Below are positions 36,307 to 44,867 of a DNA stretch of 64,000 nt, piece by piece. Position numbers and translations under genes: made by a program. The DNA comes from an uncultured Acetobacteraceae bacterium (lineage in GTDB: Bacteria > Pseudomonadota > Alphaproteobacteria > Acetobacterales > Acetobacteraceae): NCBI GenBank assembly GCA_903918195.1, contig CAIXDS010000258.1, positions 1 to 64,000 on the forward strand, given 5' to 3'. Below the pieces are notes generated by a model. The model saw only the letters and a list, made by a program, of their open reading frames with translations, made no database searches and was not told the origin of the DNA. Position 1 is the stretch's first letter. Each line of letters begins with the position of its first letter.

Positions 36307-36795
36307 CTACGGCTGCATGGTGATCACCATGGCATCGGCGCCCAGGCTGAGCATCAGCCCTTCGCGCTTCGCCCGCAGCCGCATGATCACGCCGGAGGGA
36401 TTCTGCAGCAGCAGATCGCCGGCGCTCGTCTGCCCGAGGGCAAAGCCGTACCGGGCCTGTCCGTAAGTGCCGGGGAACTGCAACACGCCGGGCAGATGGT
36501 AGACGTAGCCTTGCGCCTCGATCTGCGAAACGCCGATCCCGCCGACGCCCAGCCCGCTGACGCTGAACGGGTAGGTCTGGCCCTGGTAGGTCAGGGTACC
36601 CGTGCCTGTGCTGCCGCTGCCGATATAGGCAGCCTGGATCTGCTGCATCTGCACCATGCCGTCGGGCATCATGCCTTCGAACACCTCCGGCGGCATGCCG
36701 CCGCCACCGCTGCTGCAGCCGGCAAGTGCGGCCGCGCCGCCGAGCAACAGCAGACAGTCGCGCCGGCGCAGGCGGCGTGTGTCATGAGGGGCCAT
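36307..36795 (-). CDS. Uncharacterised secreted lipoprotein
   Basis: 162 residues. The N-terminus TRRLRRRDCLLLLGGAAALAGC combines a twin-arginine-like basic run with a lipobox ending at Cys27, so the mature protein should be lipid-anchored in the periplasm. A Gly/Ser linker follows, then a compact beta-rich domain: GTGTLTYQGQTYPFSVSGLGVGGIGVSQIEAQGYVYHL, RYGFALGQ, GDLLLQNPSGVIMRLRAKREGLMLSLGADAMVI. The repeated aromatic/Gly pattern suggests a small lipid- or polysaccharide-binding fold. I do not recognise the family. Confidence 0.65.
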   Translation of the reverse strand: MAPHDTRRLRRRDCLLLLGGAAALAGCSSGGGGMPPEVFEGMMPDGMVQMQQIQAAYIGSGSTGTGTLTYQGQTYPFSVSGLGVGGIGVSQIEAQGYVYHLPGVLQFPGTYGQARYGFALGQTSAGDLLLQNPSGVIMRLRAKREGLMLSLGADAMVITMQP

Positions 36796-36863
36796 GAAGC
36801 GGATTCCTTACACTTTGGGTGCTGACCGCCAGGCGATCCCGGGCCCCACGGTGAGTGATTGCC

Positions 36864-36990
36864 TCAGAAGGTCACCTGCAGCCGCGGGACAGGCCCGTAC
36901 AGCAGGTTGTCCCATTTGAAGTCATCACGCCCGCTGCGGAAGCGGTCGTCCTGGCAGAACGCCCGGTTTATCGCGGGGAGGAAGATTAGA
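36864..36990 (-). pseudogene. C-terminal remnant of an outer-membrane beta-barrel protein
   Basis: Just before the stop at 36864-36866 the minus strand encodes DDRFRSGRDDFKWDNLLYGPVPRLQVTF. Alternating hydrophobic residues and a terminal phenylalanine are the insertion signal of porin-type barrels. Upstream the frame loses this character, so only the last strand or two remain. Confidence 0.35.
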
Positions 36991-37187
36991 TGAGTCCGTT
37001 TCAGGAAACCACGTAAATTCGGCAAGCGGCGCGGCCGGCACGACACGAAGATGACAGCGTCGCAAAATGCCGATTCCGGATAGGCAAGCGGCCGCCGGCC
37101 AGCCAGAATGAAAGCTCTGCGGGGGGAGGGCCAGCGTGGCGATCCGTCCGCCTTTGCCGGCCATACCAGACGCGTTGGAGAGGTCTC

Positions 37188-38024
37188 ATGGCATTCCCCC
37201 ACAAGATACGGTTTTTCGCCTGGATCGGCATGGGCCTGCTGCTGGCGATGGCGGCACAGGCGCAGCAGCCGCCACCGGCGGCACCCCCGCCAAAGCATAC
37301 GGCGCCGGAGCATCCGGCCATCGAACCCGCCGCGCTGGAGATTTTGAAAGCGGCCAGCGCGCGGCTGGCGGCGGCGAAGGCGATCAGCTTTTCGGCGCTC
37401 ACCACTTATGAACATCCCGCCCGGTCCGGGCAGCCGCTGTATTACACGACCCTGTCCGAGGTGGTGTTCCAGCGCCCCAACAAGCTGCGCGTCATCACGC
37501 CGGCGGACGGCCCGCCGTCGGAGTTCTATTACGATGGCCGCGTCATGGTCGCCTACGATCCGGCGGTGGATCTGGTGGCGGTGACCGATGCGCCGGCGAA
37601 TTTCGAGGCGGCGATGAAGCAGGCCCTGGAGAGCGCGGCGATCTACTTCCCCTTCGCCGAGATTCTGGTGGCCGATCCCTACGCCAACCTGTCGGAGGGC
37701 CTGACCTCGGCCTTCCTGGTCGGCCAGTCGAAGCTGGTCGGCGATACCGTTACCGACATCGTGGCGTTCGCCAACGACAACGTGCAGGCGGAGATCTGGA
37801 TCGGCGTCGAGGACGGCCTGCCGCGCGCGATCCGGACGATCTATCCGAAGGAGCCCGGGCAGGGGCGCACCGAAATCCAGTTCAGCAACTGGCATCTGGA
37901 TGCGGATGTGGCGCCGGCCGCGTTCACCACGCCGCACCTTACCACCTCGCCGCGGATGTCTTTCGCCCGCCCCGATGCACCGCCCTCACCGCCAGTGAAA
38001 TCGGCACCAGCAAAGCAGCAATGA
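37188..38024 (+). CDS. DUF2092-type secreted protein
   Basis: 278 residues with a signal peptide (FAWIGMGLLLAMAAQAQ). The core, LKAASARLAAAKAISFSALTTYEHPARSGQPLYYTTLSEVVFQRPNKLRVI followed by FYYDGRVMVAYDP and DLPRAIRTIYPKEPG-type strands, is the arrangement of DUF2092, a LolA/LppX-like beta fold with unknown ligand. A proline-rich tail follows. It shares a stop/start overlap with the next gene (ATGA at 38021-38024), so both are probably one unit of secreted envelope proteins. Confidence 0.8.
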   Translation: MAFPHKIRFFAWIGMGLLLAMAAQAQQPPPAAPPPKHTAPEHPAIEPAALEILKAASARLAAAKAISFSALTTYEHPARSGQPLYYTTLSEVVFQRPNKLRVITPADGPPSEFYYDGRVMVAYDPAVDLVAVTDAPANFEAAMKQALESAAIYFPFAEILVADPYANLSEGLTSAFLVGQSKLVGDTVTDIVAFANDNVQAEIWIGVEDGLPRAIRTIYPKEPGQGRTEIQFSNWHLDADVAPAAFTTPHLTTSPRMSFARPDAPPSPPVKSAPAKQQ

Positions 38025-38041
38025 GCAGGGGGGAATTCGCC

Positions 38042-38779
38042 ATGAGCAAGCTGTCGATCGCCGCCGTGGTGGCGGGGCTGATGATCCTGGGCACCGGCCC
38101 GGCCAATGCCTGGATGCGCGGCGGGTATACCCCCAGCGGCGGACACTGGGGGGCCGGGGGGTCGGACGGGCACTGGGCCGGCTCGTGGAACGGTCATACC
38201 GGCGGCGGCTCGTACGGCACCACCGACAACGGCACGCACTATGCCACGACCGACCGCGGCGGCTCTGCGACCGCCTCGGATGGCAGCTGGTCATCGCAGA
38301 GCGCCAGCGGACGGACGAATTCGGGCACCTACGGCACGACCGCCTATGGCACGCATTACGCGACCGGCTCCTATGGCGGTACGGTCGCCACCAATGACGG
38401 GTCCTGGGCGGCCGGACGCAATGGCCAGTACGCCTATGGCAACACCTATTCCGGCGCCAGCGGCTACGGCTATCACCCGCCCGCGGTGGTCAATCAGTAC
38501 TATGGCACCGGCTGCTACAATTGCGGCGGCTGGAGTGCGGGCGGGGCGGCAGCAGCCGGGGCCGTCGCCGGCGCGGCGGTGGGCGTGGCGGCCGGGGCGG
38601 CGATGGCCTCGAACGCCTACGCGGCCGGCTACGCGGCGGGCAGTGTCTATGCGGCGTTGCCGGCCGGTTGCATCTACACGCCCATCGGCGCCCAGACCTA
38701 CTACCAGTGCAACGGCACCTGGTTCACGCCTTCCTATGGTGCCAACGGCACCTATTACAGCGTCGTGCCCGCACCCTGA
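38042..38779 (+). CDS. Glycine/serine/tyrosine-rich secreted protein
   Basis: 245 residues from ATG 38042, giving the signal peptide MSKLSIAAVVAGLMILGTGPANA; ATG 38021 is an alternative that adds seven residues and overlaps the previous stop. The mature N-terminal half is made of repeats of about 20 residues with the pattern G(S/T)YGTTxxGTHYAT(T/G). The second half has a Cys pair (GTGCYNCGGW), an Ala/Gly-rich helix (AAAGAVAGAAVGVAAGAAMA) and a C-terminal domain with CIYTP...YYQCNGTWFTPSYG, like bacterial 'YXXX-C-x-GxWF' surface modules. It may be an envelope- or matrix-associated protein. Confidence 0.7.
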   Translation: MSKLSIAAVVAGLMILGTGPANAWMRGGYTPSGGHWGAGGSDGHWAGSWNGHTGGGSYGTTDNGTHYATTDRGGSATASDGSWSSQSASGRTNSGTYGTTAYGTHYATGSYGGTVATNDGSWAAGRNGQYAYGNTYSGASGYGYHPPAVVNQYYGTGCYNCGGWSAGGAAAAGAVAGAAVGVAAGAAMASNAYAAGYAAGSVYAALPAGCIYTPIGAQTYYQCNGTWFTPSYGANGTYYSVVPAP

Positions 38780-38793
38780 TGACAGACCGGGCG

Positions 38794-38810
38794 GGCGGCC
38801 TCAGGCCGCC
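38794..38810. terminator. Hairpin between convergent genes, with pqiA stop codon in the loop
   Basis: GGCGGCC (38794-38800) and GGCCGCC (38804-38810) flank TCA, the complement of the pqiA stop codon. The stem can act in both directions. No T-run is present. Confidence 0.4.
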
Positions 38811-40144
38811 TCCGCCCGGGCGTCCCGCGGTTCCGCGCTTTCCGCCGCATCCCACATCAGCCGCGGATCGAAACTCTCGGCGGCGAACATGGTGAGGATC
38901 ACCACCGCGCAGAAGGCGAGGGCGCCGACGCCGGGCTGGATGGTCACGACATTGCCGAACTGCACCAGCGCGCCGAGCAGCGATTCCATGAAGATATCGA
39001 CCATCGACCAGCGGCCGATGTTCAGCACGAAACCATAGAGCCGCGTCCGCTCGCGCAGGCGGGCGGCGGTGCCGGTCTGCACGCAGATCAGCATGGTGCC
39101 GAGCCCGACCAGTTTGAGCATCGGGATGGCGACGCTGGCCATGAAGACCAGCGCGGCCAGCGGCCACATCTGCGCCTCGATCAGCTCGCGCACGCCGCCC
39201 AGGATGGTGCTCGGCGCCCCGGCGCCAAGCTGCACGACGGTCAGCACCGGATAGACGTTGGCGGGGATGTAGAGAATGACCGCCGCCAGGCACAGCGCCC
39301 AGGTGCGGGTGATGCTGTCGGGCTTGCGCCGGTGCAGCCGCGCGCCGCAGCGCAGGCACCCCGCTTCAGCCTCCGCCGGCGCCGGCTGGACAAACCCGCA
39401 GCCATGGCAGCTCAGCACGCCAGGCGGCAGCTTCCGCCCGACCGCCAACACCGCCTTCTCCGGTCCGACCACGCCGCGGCGCTGCATCTCTTCCCAGACC
39501 ACGTCGGAATCGAACTGCGCCGCCAGCCAGGTCATGACGAAGGTCAGCACCACGAGGGCCACCAGGGCCACGCCGATGTCGATCTGCACGAGATCCTGCA
39601 GCTTCACATAAGCAACGAAACTGCCGAGCAGGAAGACCTCGATCATCGACCACGGGGCGAGCCCGTTCAGCACCTTGAACACCAACCGCAGATGCTGCGG
39701 CGGGTGCTGCAGGCGCAACATCAGCAGCACGTACAGCGTGCCGCCGAGCAGCAGGAACGGCGCCACGATGGTGGTGAAACCGACCACGATGGACAGCGGC
39801 CACAGGCCCCGGTCGTCCAGTTCCACCGGGCCGCCGAACAGGTCGGTCCGGTGCACGATGCCGGCCGTCTGCACCGTCATCAGGGTCTTGATGGTGGCGA
39901 TGGCGAGCAGCACGAGGGCGGCGAAGGCGAGGGCCGTGGCGTAGTCGAACGAATTGCGGTGGCCGCGCCGCAGCACCACGCCACAGCGGTCGCAGCGGGC
40001 CAGCTCATGCGCCTGCAGCGGCGGCACGACCTGGAACCGCCCGCAGCCGCGGCATTCGTGCAAGGTGGAAGCAGCTTCCACTACGCCCCCCGCGCGGTCA
40101 TCGTCAGCTGCCGGTGAGTTTGGCGTCGGTGAGCCTGGCCCCAA
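38801..40144 (-). CDS. pqiA: PqiA, MCE-system inner-membrane protein
   Basis: Up to 447 residues from a start at 40144; a GTG at 40081 after a G-rich site would avoid a 41-bp overlap with pqiC and give 426 residues. Two homologous halves each open with a zinc-ribbon, CRGCGRFQ...CDRCG and CHGCGFVQ...CLRCG, followed by four membrane helices, the PqiA/YebS layout. LAPWSMIEVFLLGSFVAYVKL and GRWSMVDIFMESLLGALVQFG are the conserved W-S-M-x-(E/D) helices of each half. It anchors the PqiB tunnel and moves phospholipids across the periplasm. Confidence 0.9.
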   Translation of the reverse strand: MGPGSPTPNSPAADDDRAGGVVEAASTLHECRGCGRFQVVPPLQAHELARCDRCGVVLRRGHRNSFDYATALAFAALVLLAIATIKTLMTVQTAGIVHRTDLFGGPVELDDRGLWPLSIVVGFTTIVAPFLLLGGTLYVLLMLRLQHPPQHLRLVFKVLNGLAPWSMIEVFLLGSFVAYVKLQDLVQIDIGVALVALVVLTFVMTWLAAQFDSDVVWEEMQRRGVVGPEKAVLAVGRKLPPGVLSCHGCGFVQPAPAEAEAGCLRCGARLHRRKPDSITRTWALCLAAVILYIPANVYPVLTVVQLGAGAPSTILGGVRELIEAQMWPLAALVFMASVAIPMLKLVGLGTMLICVQTGTAARLRERTRLYGFVLNIGRWSMVDIFMESLLGALVQFGNVVTIQPGVGALAFCAVVILTMFAAESFDPRLMWDAAESAEPRDARAEAA

Positions 40145-40700
40145 TCAGGTCGGCAAGCTGCCCGAGGGCATCGCTCATCGCCGCCACCTCGCCGGCGACG
40201 CCCGGCGCCGGCGGCGGGGCCTTGAGCGCGACGGCCTCCGCCATCGGTGCCTGCCGCGCGGCCGAACGGGTGATTCCCACCTGGGCGCGCAGGACGACAG
40301 TGCCATCGCGGTCGGCATCGAGGCGGAGCACGTTGATCTCCACCGTCGCATCGGATTTGTTGCCGATCGCGCCAAGCTCGGACAGCACGATGCTGCCCGG
40401 CAGGCGTTGCGAGAGTGCCTCGACCATGACACGGCCCAGCATGGCGCCGAGCGGTTCGCCCCACCAGTCGTTCTGCTCCATCTCGAGCTGGTACGAGGCC
40501 GAAGAGCGGACGATCTGCGGCCGTTCGAGATACCGCGCCAGGCTGATCTCGCGCAGGGCGACGACGGGTGGACCTCCGGTACGCGGCGTGCCGGGCACCG
40601 CTGCCAGCGTGTAGAGCGTCGGGTTGGGCGAACTGCAGGCCGCCAGCAGGGCCAGGCCGGCGGAGGCGAGCAACAGGCGTCGCCGCGGCATCGCGCTCAT
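40104..40700 (-). CDS. pqiC: PqiC, outer-membrane lipoprotein of the Pqi system
   Basis: 198 residues, coupled to pqiB by ATGA. The lipobox LLAACSSPNPTLYTLAAVPG is the standard start of the ABC_trans_aux/PqiC family; YTL then leads to a beta domain with the ISLARYLERPQIVRSSASYQLEMEQNDWWGEPL block that all members share. It sits at the outer membrane and caps the PqiB tunnel. The C-terminal helix ends LIGARLTDAKLTGS. Confidence 0.9.
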   Translation of the reverse strand: MSAMPRRRLLLASAGLALLAACSSPNPTLYTLAAVPGTPRTGGPPVVALREISLARYLERPQIVRSSASYQLEMEQNDWWGEPLGAMLGRVMVEALSQRLPGSIVLSELGAIGNKSDATVEINVLRLDADRDGTVVLRAQVGITRSAARQAPMAEAVALKAPPPAPGVAGEVAAMSDALGQLADLIGARLTDAKLTGS

Positions 40701-42388
40701 CTCGTCTCTCCGGTATCGGTGCGACCGCGCACCAGCGCCTCCGGATGGCGGGCCAGGATGTCCGACAGCACGCGGAACGATTGCGCGGTGTCGTTGAGCT
40801 GCACCAGCAGGCGGTCCAGGTTGCGATAGAATTTCGAGTTGTCACCGTAGCCGCTGTCCACGCTGAGCAGCATGCGGTTGGCCCGGTTGAGGGTGTCCTG
40901 CAGGCCGGCGGCGATGTCGGGCAGGCGCTTGATCGCCGGCCCCGCACCGGTATTGATGGTGGACAGCACGTCCCGCGCGGACGCCAGCGCCGCCTGCAGC
41001 GACGTGATGGTCTCGCGCATCGCCTGGCCGTTGGCGATCGTGTTCAGCCCGGCGAGGGTACTGTTCAGGTTATCGCCGATCTGCTGGAATGGCATGTTGG
41101 TCAGCTTGGCCACCAGCGTGTTGACCGAACTGATGATGCCGGCGAACTGGTCGGGCGCGGTCGGCACGACGATAAGGCCATCCTCAATGGTCACCTCCGC
41201 CGGCGGGGCGTTCGCCACGTCCTCGAACACCATGGCTTTTTGTCCGGTGAGCAGGTTGACCGACTGCAGTTGCGCGCGCATCCCCCGCGCCACCAGGCGG
41301 CGGATGTTCTCAAGCGCCCCGCGGCCGGCGACCGCAGCAATATCCCCGATCCGTTCCGGCTGGACCTCAAACTGGACAGGCACGCGGATCGTGTCGGTCT
41401 TCGGATCGTATTCCAGATGCACGCTGGTCACCTCGCCGATGCGGATGCCGCGCAGGGTGACCGGCGAGCCGCGCGAAATGCCATCGATGGCGCCCGAAAA
41501 ATACGCCACCCCTTGCACCCGCCGCTTGAAGCCGGCCGCCTCCGCCGCCTGCTGGTCGGCGTAGAGCGGGAACACCGCCTGCTCCGTCTGCACCACCGGT
41601 GTCCGCAGGGCCGCCGGCGGCGTGTCGAAGGCGATGCCGCCGAGGATCAACGCGCGCAGCGATTCCACCTGCACCTGCACACCCTCGGCCCCGAGCTTCA
41701 CGGACAGACCCGAGGCATTCCAGAAATGCGATTCCTCGTGCACGTATTTGTCGAAAGGCGCGCGGACGAAGGCGTGGATGGTCACGCTGTCGGCCATGTC
41801 GCCGATGTCCCAGCCGAGCACTTCGCCCACGTCGAGGCCGCGATAGAACACCGGCGAACCGAGATTGATCGACCCCAGCAGGGCGGCCTTGAGCAGGAAG
41901 GTGTGGCCCTCCGCGGTGGATTGCAGCACCGGCGGGTTCTCCAGGCCGGTGAAATGCCGGGCGGCGGGCGCCGGCTCGGCCGAGGGCAGCAGCGCGACAT
42001 AGGAGCCGGACAGCACGGTCTCGAGCCCGGAGATGTTGCCCGCGAACAGCCGCGGCTTGACCACCCAGAACAGCGCGCGCTCGGTCAGCAACCGGTCGGC
42101 CTCGCGGTTCATGCGGGCAGTAAGGATGACATGGGTCAGGTCGGGGCTGAGGTCGATGCTCTGCACCACCCCCATGTTCACGTCCTTGTACTTGATCTGG
42201 GACTGCCCGGCGACCAGCCCTTCGGCACTCTGGAAGGTGACGGTAATCACCGGTCCGCGCTTGGACAGCGTATCCCAGGTGAGCCAGGCCGCGACCAGCA
42301 CCGTGACGACCGGGATCAGCCAGATCGGCGAGGGCAGCCGCCGCTTCTGCACGCGGGCCTGCCCGGGCACGCCCAGGTTATCGCTCAT
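40697..42388 (-). CDS. pqiB: PqiB, MCE-domain tunnel protein
   Basis: 563 residues from ATG 42388. One N-terminal helix (SPIWLIPVVTVLVAAWLTWDTL) is followed by three MCE domains: GPVITVTFQSAEGLVAGQSQIKYKDVNMGVV, NLGSPVFYRGLDVGEVLGW and ISRGSPVTLRGIRIGEVTSV. The C-terminal third is a long helix that builds the hexameric needle. Order pqiB-pqiC-pqiA is unlike the pqiA-pqiB-pqiC order in enterobacteria. The system transports lipids between membranes under envelope stress. Confidence 0.92.
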   Translation of the reverse strand: MSDNLGVPGQARVQKRRLPSPIWLIPVVTVLVAAWLTWDTLSKRGPVITVTFQSAEGLVAGQSQIKYKDVNMGVVQSIDLSPDLTHVILTARMNREADRLLTERALFWVVKPRLFAGNISGLETVLSGSYVALLPSAEPAPAARHFTGLENPPVLQSTAEGHTFLLKAALLGSINLGSPVFYRGLDVGEVLGWDIGDMADSVTIHAFVRAPFDKYVHEESHFWNASGLSVKLGAEGVQVQVESLRALILGGIAFDTPPAALRTPVVQTEQAVFPLYADQQAAEAAGFKRRVQGVAYFSGAIDGISRGSPVTLRGIRIGEVTSVHLEYDPKTDTIRVPVQFEVQPERIGDIAAVAGRGALENIRRLVARGMRAQLQSVNLLTGQKAMVFEDVANAPPAEVTIEDGLIVVPTAPDQFAGIISSVNTLVAKLTNMPFQQIGDNLNSTLAGLNTIANGQAMRETITSLQAALASARDVLSTINTGAGPAIKRLPDIAAGLQDTLNRANRMLLSVDSGYGDNSKFYRNLDRLLVQLNDTAQSFRVLSDILARHPEALVRGRTDTGETR

Positions 42389-42639
42389 CCGCCCCCCGCG
42401 CCTGCACGCCGCCGGGAGAACCGGCAGCCGGAACAACCCGCACAGCGATCACGCCGTCTATTGTCCACGATGTATTCCGTTTGTCATCGATGCGTTCCCG
42501 CTGTTCGCCCGGGTATTCTGTGGCCCTCCGCAATGCGGTGCAAGCGGCGCGGCACGCTGGCGGCGAGAACGACGCGGTGGTTGTCCATTTCCGGCAACAC
42601 GGAGGAGCAATCTGTACCCTCATGTTCCGGGCCTGCCTG

Positions 42640-42930
42640 CTGCCGACCGACGCCGAGCCCTGGCTGGGCCTGCGCGGCACCTATTACCCGTCGCCGGACT
42701 GGCGGATTATGGCAGACGTGGCGGCGACCGGCTTCAGCGCCAATGGCGGGGATTGGGGCTGGAACGGGCGAATCGGCGTCTCGTACCTCATCACGTCATG
42801 GTTCGACGTGTCGCTGGGCTTCTTCGCCATGCAGACCAACCAGCCCGAAGGATCCGGCTTCCTCAACGCGCCACGGTCGGTGCACCTGCTGAGCTACGGG
42901 CCGATCCTCGCCTTCGGGTTCCGCTTCTGA
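42640..42930 (+). pseudogene. Truncated outer-membrane beta-barrel protein
   Basis: The last ~95 codons encode amphipathic strands, PWLGLRGTYYPSPDWRIMADVAATG, NGRIGVSYLITSWFDVSLGFFAMQ and SYGPILAFGFRF, ending in phenylalanine like an intact barrel terminus. The frame is open back to 42481, but those residues are not barrel-like and no signal peptide exists, so the 5' part of the gene is missing. A second such remnant lies at 36864. Confidence 0.5.
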
Positions 42931-43085
42931 CGCGCAATCCGCGTCGCCGCACGCAGCTCGCACGGTTGTGATGATGGCAGCACGGCATATCGGTTCGTCT
43001 TGCCGAAACTGCATAGTCACCTTTCTGCCTCGCTCGCAGAATTCCATTGCACACGAAACAACAAATCAAAAGCGGGAAGGTACGA

Positions 43086-44780
43086 ATGAAAAACCGAACT
43101 ATGATTTGGGCACAACTCGGCGTGATCGCCGGGGGGATTCTGCTGACATCCGCGCTGACCGCCGTCAGTCCGGCAGTGGCACAAACGCAGCCAAAACCGC
43201 CGAACATTCTTGTGATCATGGGGGACGATGTCGGCTGGTTCAACATCGGCGCCTATCATCAGGGCATCATGTCCGGCAAGACGCCGAACCTCGACAGACT
43301 GGCCGCCGAGGGGCTGCGGTTCACCGACTATTACGCCGAGGCGAGTTGCACTGCCGGGCGGGCCAATTTCATCACCGGTGAGTTGCCGCTGCGCACCGGC
43401 CTGACCACCGTGGGCCAGGCCGGCGCCGCGGTGGGGCTTCCGGACGAGGCGGTGACGCTGGCCACCGTGCTGAAATCGCTGGGCTATGCAACCGGACAGT
43501 TCGGCAAGAACCATCTGGGCGATCTGAACCGGTACCTGCCGACGCTGCACGGCTTCGATGAATTCTTCGGCTACCTGTACCATCTGGATGCGATGTCGGA
43601 CCCGTACTGGTTCGACTATCCGCAGGACTGGATCGACAAGACCGGGCCGCGCAACCTCGTCCACACCTACGCGACCGACGTGGACGACCCCACCGTGCAG
43701 CCGCGCTGGGGCCGGGTCGGCAAGCAGCGGATCGTCGATGAAGGGCCGCTGGCACCGTTCCCGAACATGACCGGCCTGCAGAACTGGCAGGAAGGCCGCA
43801 AAGCCAAATACGACATGGAGACCTTCGACGAGGTGCTGGTGAAGGCCAGCGAGACCTTCATCGACAACGCAAAGCAGGATGGCAAACCGTTCTTTGTCTG
43901 GCACAACACCACGCGCATGCACGTGTTCACCTACATCCCGCCCAATTACCAGGCGATGATGAACCCCACGAGCAACTACAACATCGAAGAAGCCGGTATG
44001 GCGCAGCTGGACGACAGCGTCGGCGCGTTGTTGCGGCACGTGAAGGACATCGGCGAGGAAGACAACACCATCGTCATCTTCACCACCGACAACGGCGCCG
44101 AAGTGTTCACCTGGCCCGATGGCGGCATGACGCCGTTCCGGGCGACCAAGGGTACCGTGTTCGAGGGTGGCTTCCGGGTGCCGGCGATCATCCGCTGGCC
44201 GGGCAAGATCAAGCCGGGCATGGTGGAAAACGGCCTGTTCTCCGGCCTCGACTGGCTGCCGACGCTGGCCGCTGCCGCCGGCAACCCCGACATCACCAGG
44301 CAATTGCTGAAAGGCGTGAAGCTGGGCGAGCGCACTTACAAGAACCATCTGGACGGCTACAATCAGCTCGACCTGCTGCTGGGCCGCGGCCCAACGGCGC
44401 GGCATGAGCTGTTCTACTTCGGCGGCCCGACCCTCGGCGCGCTCCGGATCGATGACTTCAAGTTCCAGTTCTACCAGCAGCCCTGGGGCTGGCCGGGCGA
44501 GAAGGTAACGACCGACATGCCGACCATCGTCAACCTCCGTCAGGACCCGTTTGAGCGGACGCCGTCGATCCGCGGTGAGAGCCTGAACAGCCTGGGCGGC
44601 GGCTACATGAACGATTTCTATGCCCGCCAGTTCTGGCGCTTCGTGCTGGTGCAGCAGGAAGTCGGCAAGCTGGCGCTGACGGCCGTCGATTATCCGCCGA
44701 TGCAGGCGCCCGCTTCGTTCAACCTCCAGGCGGTCAAAGAGAAGATTGATGAGGTGATCAAGAGTCACGAAGGACAGTAG
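43086..44780 (+). CDS. Periplasmic arylsulfatase
   Basis: 564 residues from ATG 43086, with an AAGG site nine bases before; an upstream ATG is less likely. The signal peptide ends AVSPAVAQ. The metal pocket begins MGDDVGW (Asp47, Asp48), the sulfatase signature CTAGRANFITG places the formylglycine cysteine at Cys88 with Arg92, and TTDNGAEVFTWPDGG supplies the later metal Asp/Asn. C-x-A-x-R needs the formylglycine-generating enzyme, not seen here. The closest layout is the AslA/Pseudomonas-type arylsulfatase that hydrolyses sulfate esters for sulfur supply. A 2H phosphoesterase follows 87 bp downstream. Confidence 0.9.
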   Translation: MKNRTMIWAQLGVIAGGILLTSALTAVSPAVAQTQPKPPNILVIMGDDVGWFNIGAYHQGIMSGKTPNLDRLAAEGLRFTDYYAEASCTAGRANFITGELPLRTGLTTVGQAGAAVGLPDEAVTLATVLKSLGYATGQFGKNHLGDLNRYLPTLHGFDEFFGYLYHLDAMSDPYWFDYPQDWIDKTGPRNLVHTYATDVDDPTVQPRWGRVGKQRIVDEGPLAPFPNMTGLQNWQEGRKAKYDMETFDEVLVKASETFIDNAKQDGKPFFVWHNTTRMHVFTYIPPNYQAMMNPTSNYNIEEAGMAQLDDSVGALLRHVKDIGEEDNTIVIFTTDNGAEVFTWPDGGMTPFRATKGTVFEGGFRVPAIIRWPGKIKPGMVENGLFSGLDWLPTLAAAAGNPDITRQLLKGVKLGERTYKNHLDGYNQLDLLLGRGPTARHELFYFGGPTLGALRIDDFKFQFYQQPWGWPGEKVTTDMPTIVNLRQDPFERTPSIRGESLNSLGGGYMNDFYARQFWRFVLVQQEVGKLALTAVDYPPMQAPASFNLQAVKEKIDEVIKSHEGQ

Positions 44781-44782
44781 CC

Positions 44783-44802
44783 GCCCCCGCCGCGGCGGGG
44801 GC
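44783..44802. terminator. Perfect 20-bp GC palindrome after the sulfatase gene
   Basis: GCCCCCGCCGCGGCGGGGGC lies 3 bases past the stop of the sulfatase gene. Without a T-run it may be an attenuator or processing hairpin between the two genes rather than a full terminator. Confidence 0.45.
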
Positions 44803-44867
44803 CTCGCCAGGGGGATCCGCCGTAGCGGGCTTTCGTCGCCAACACTGGCTGTGAACGGGAAAAGCGA

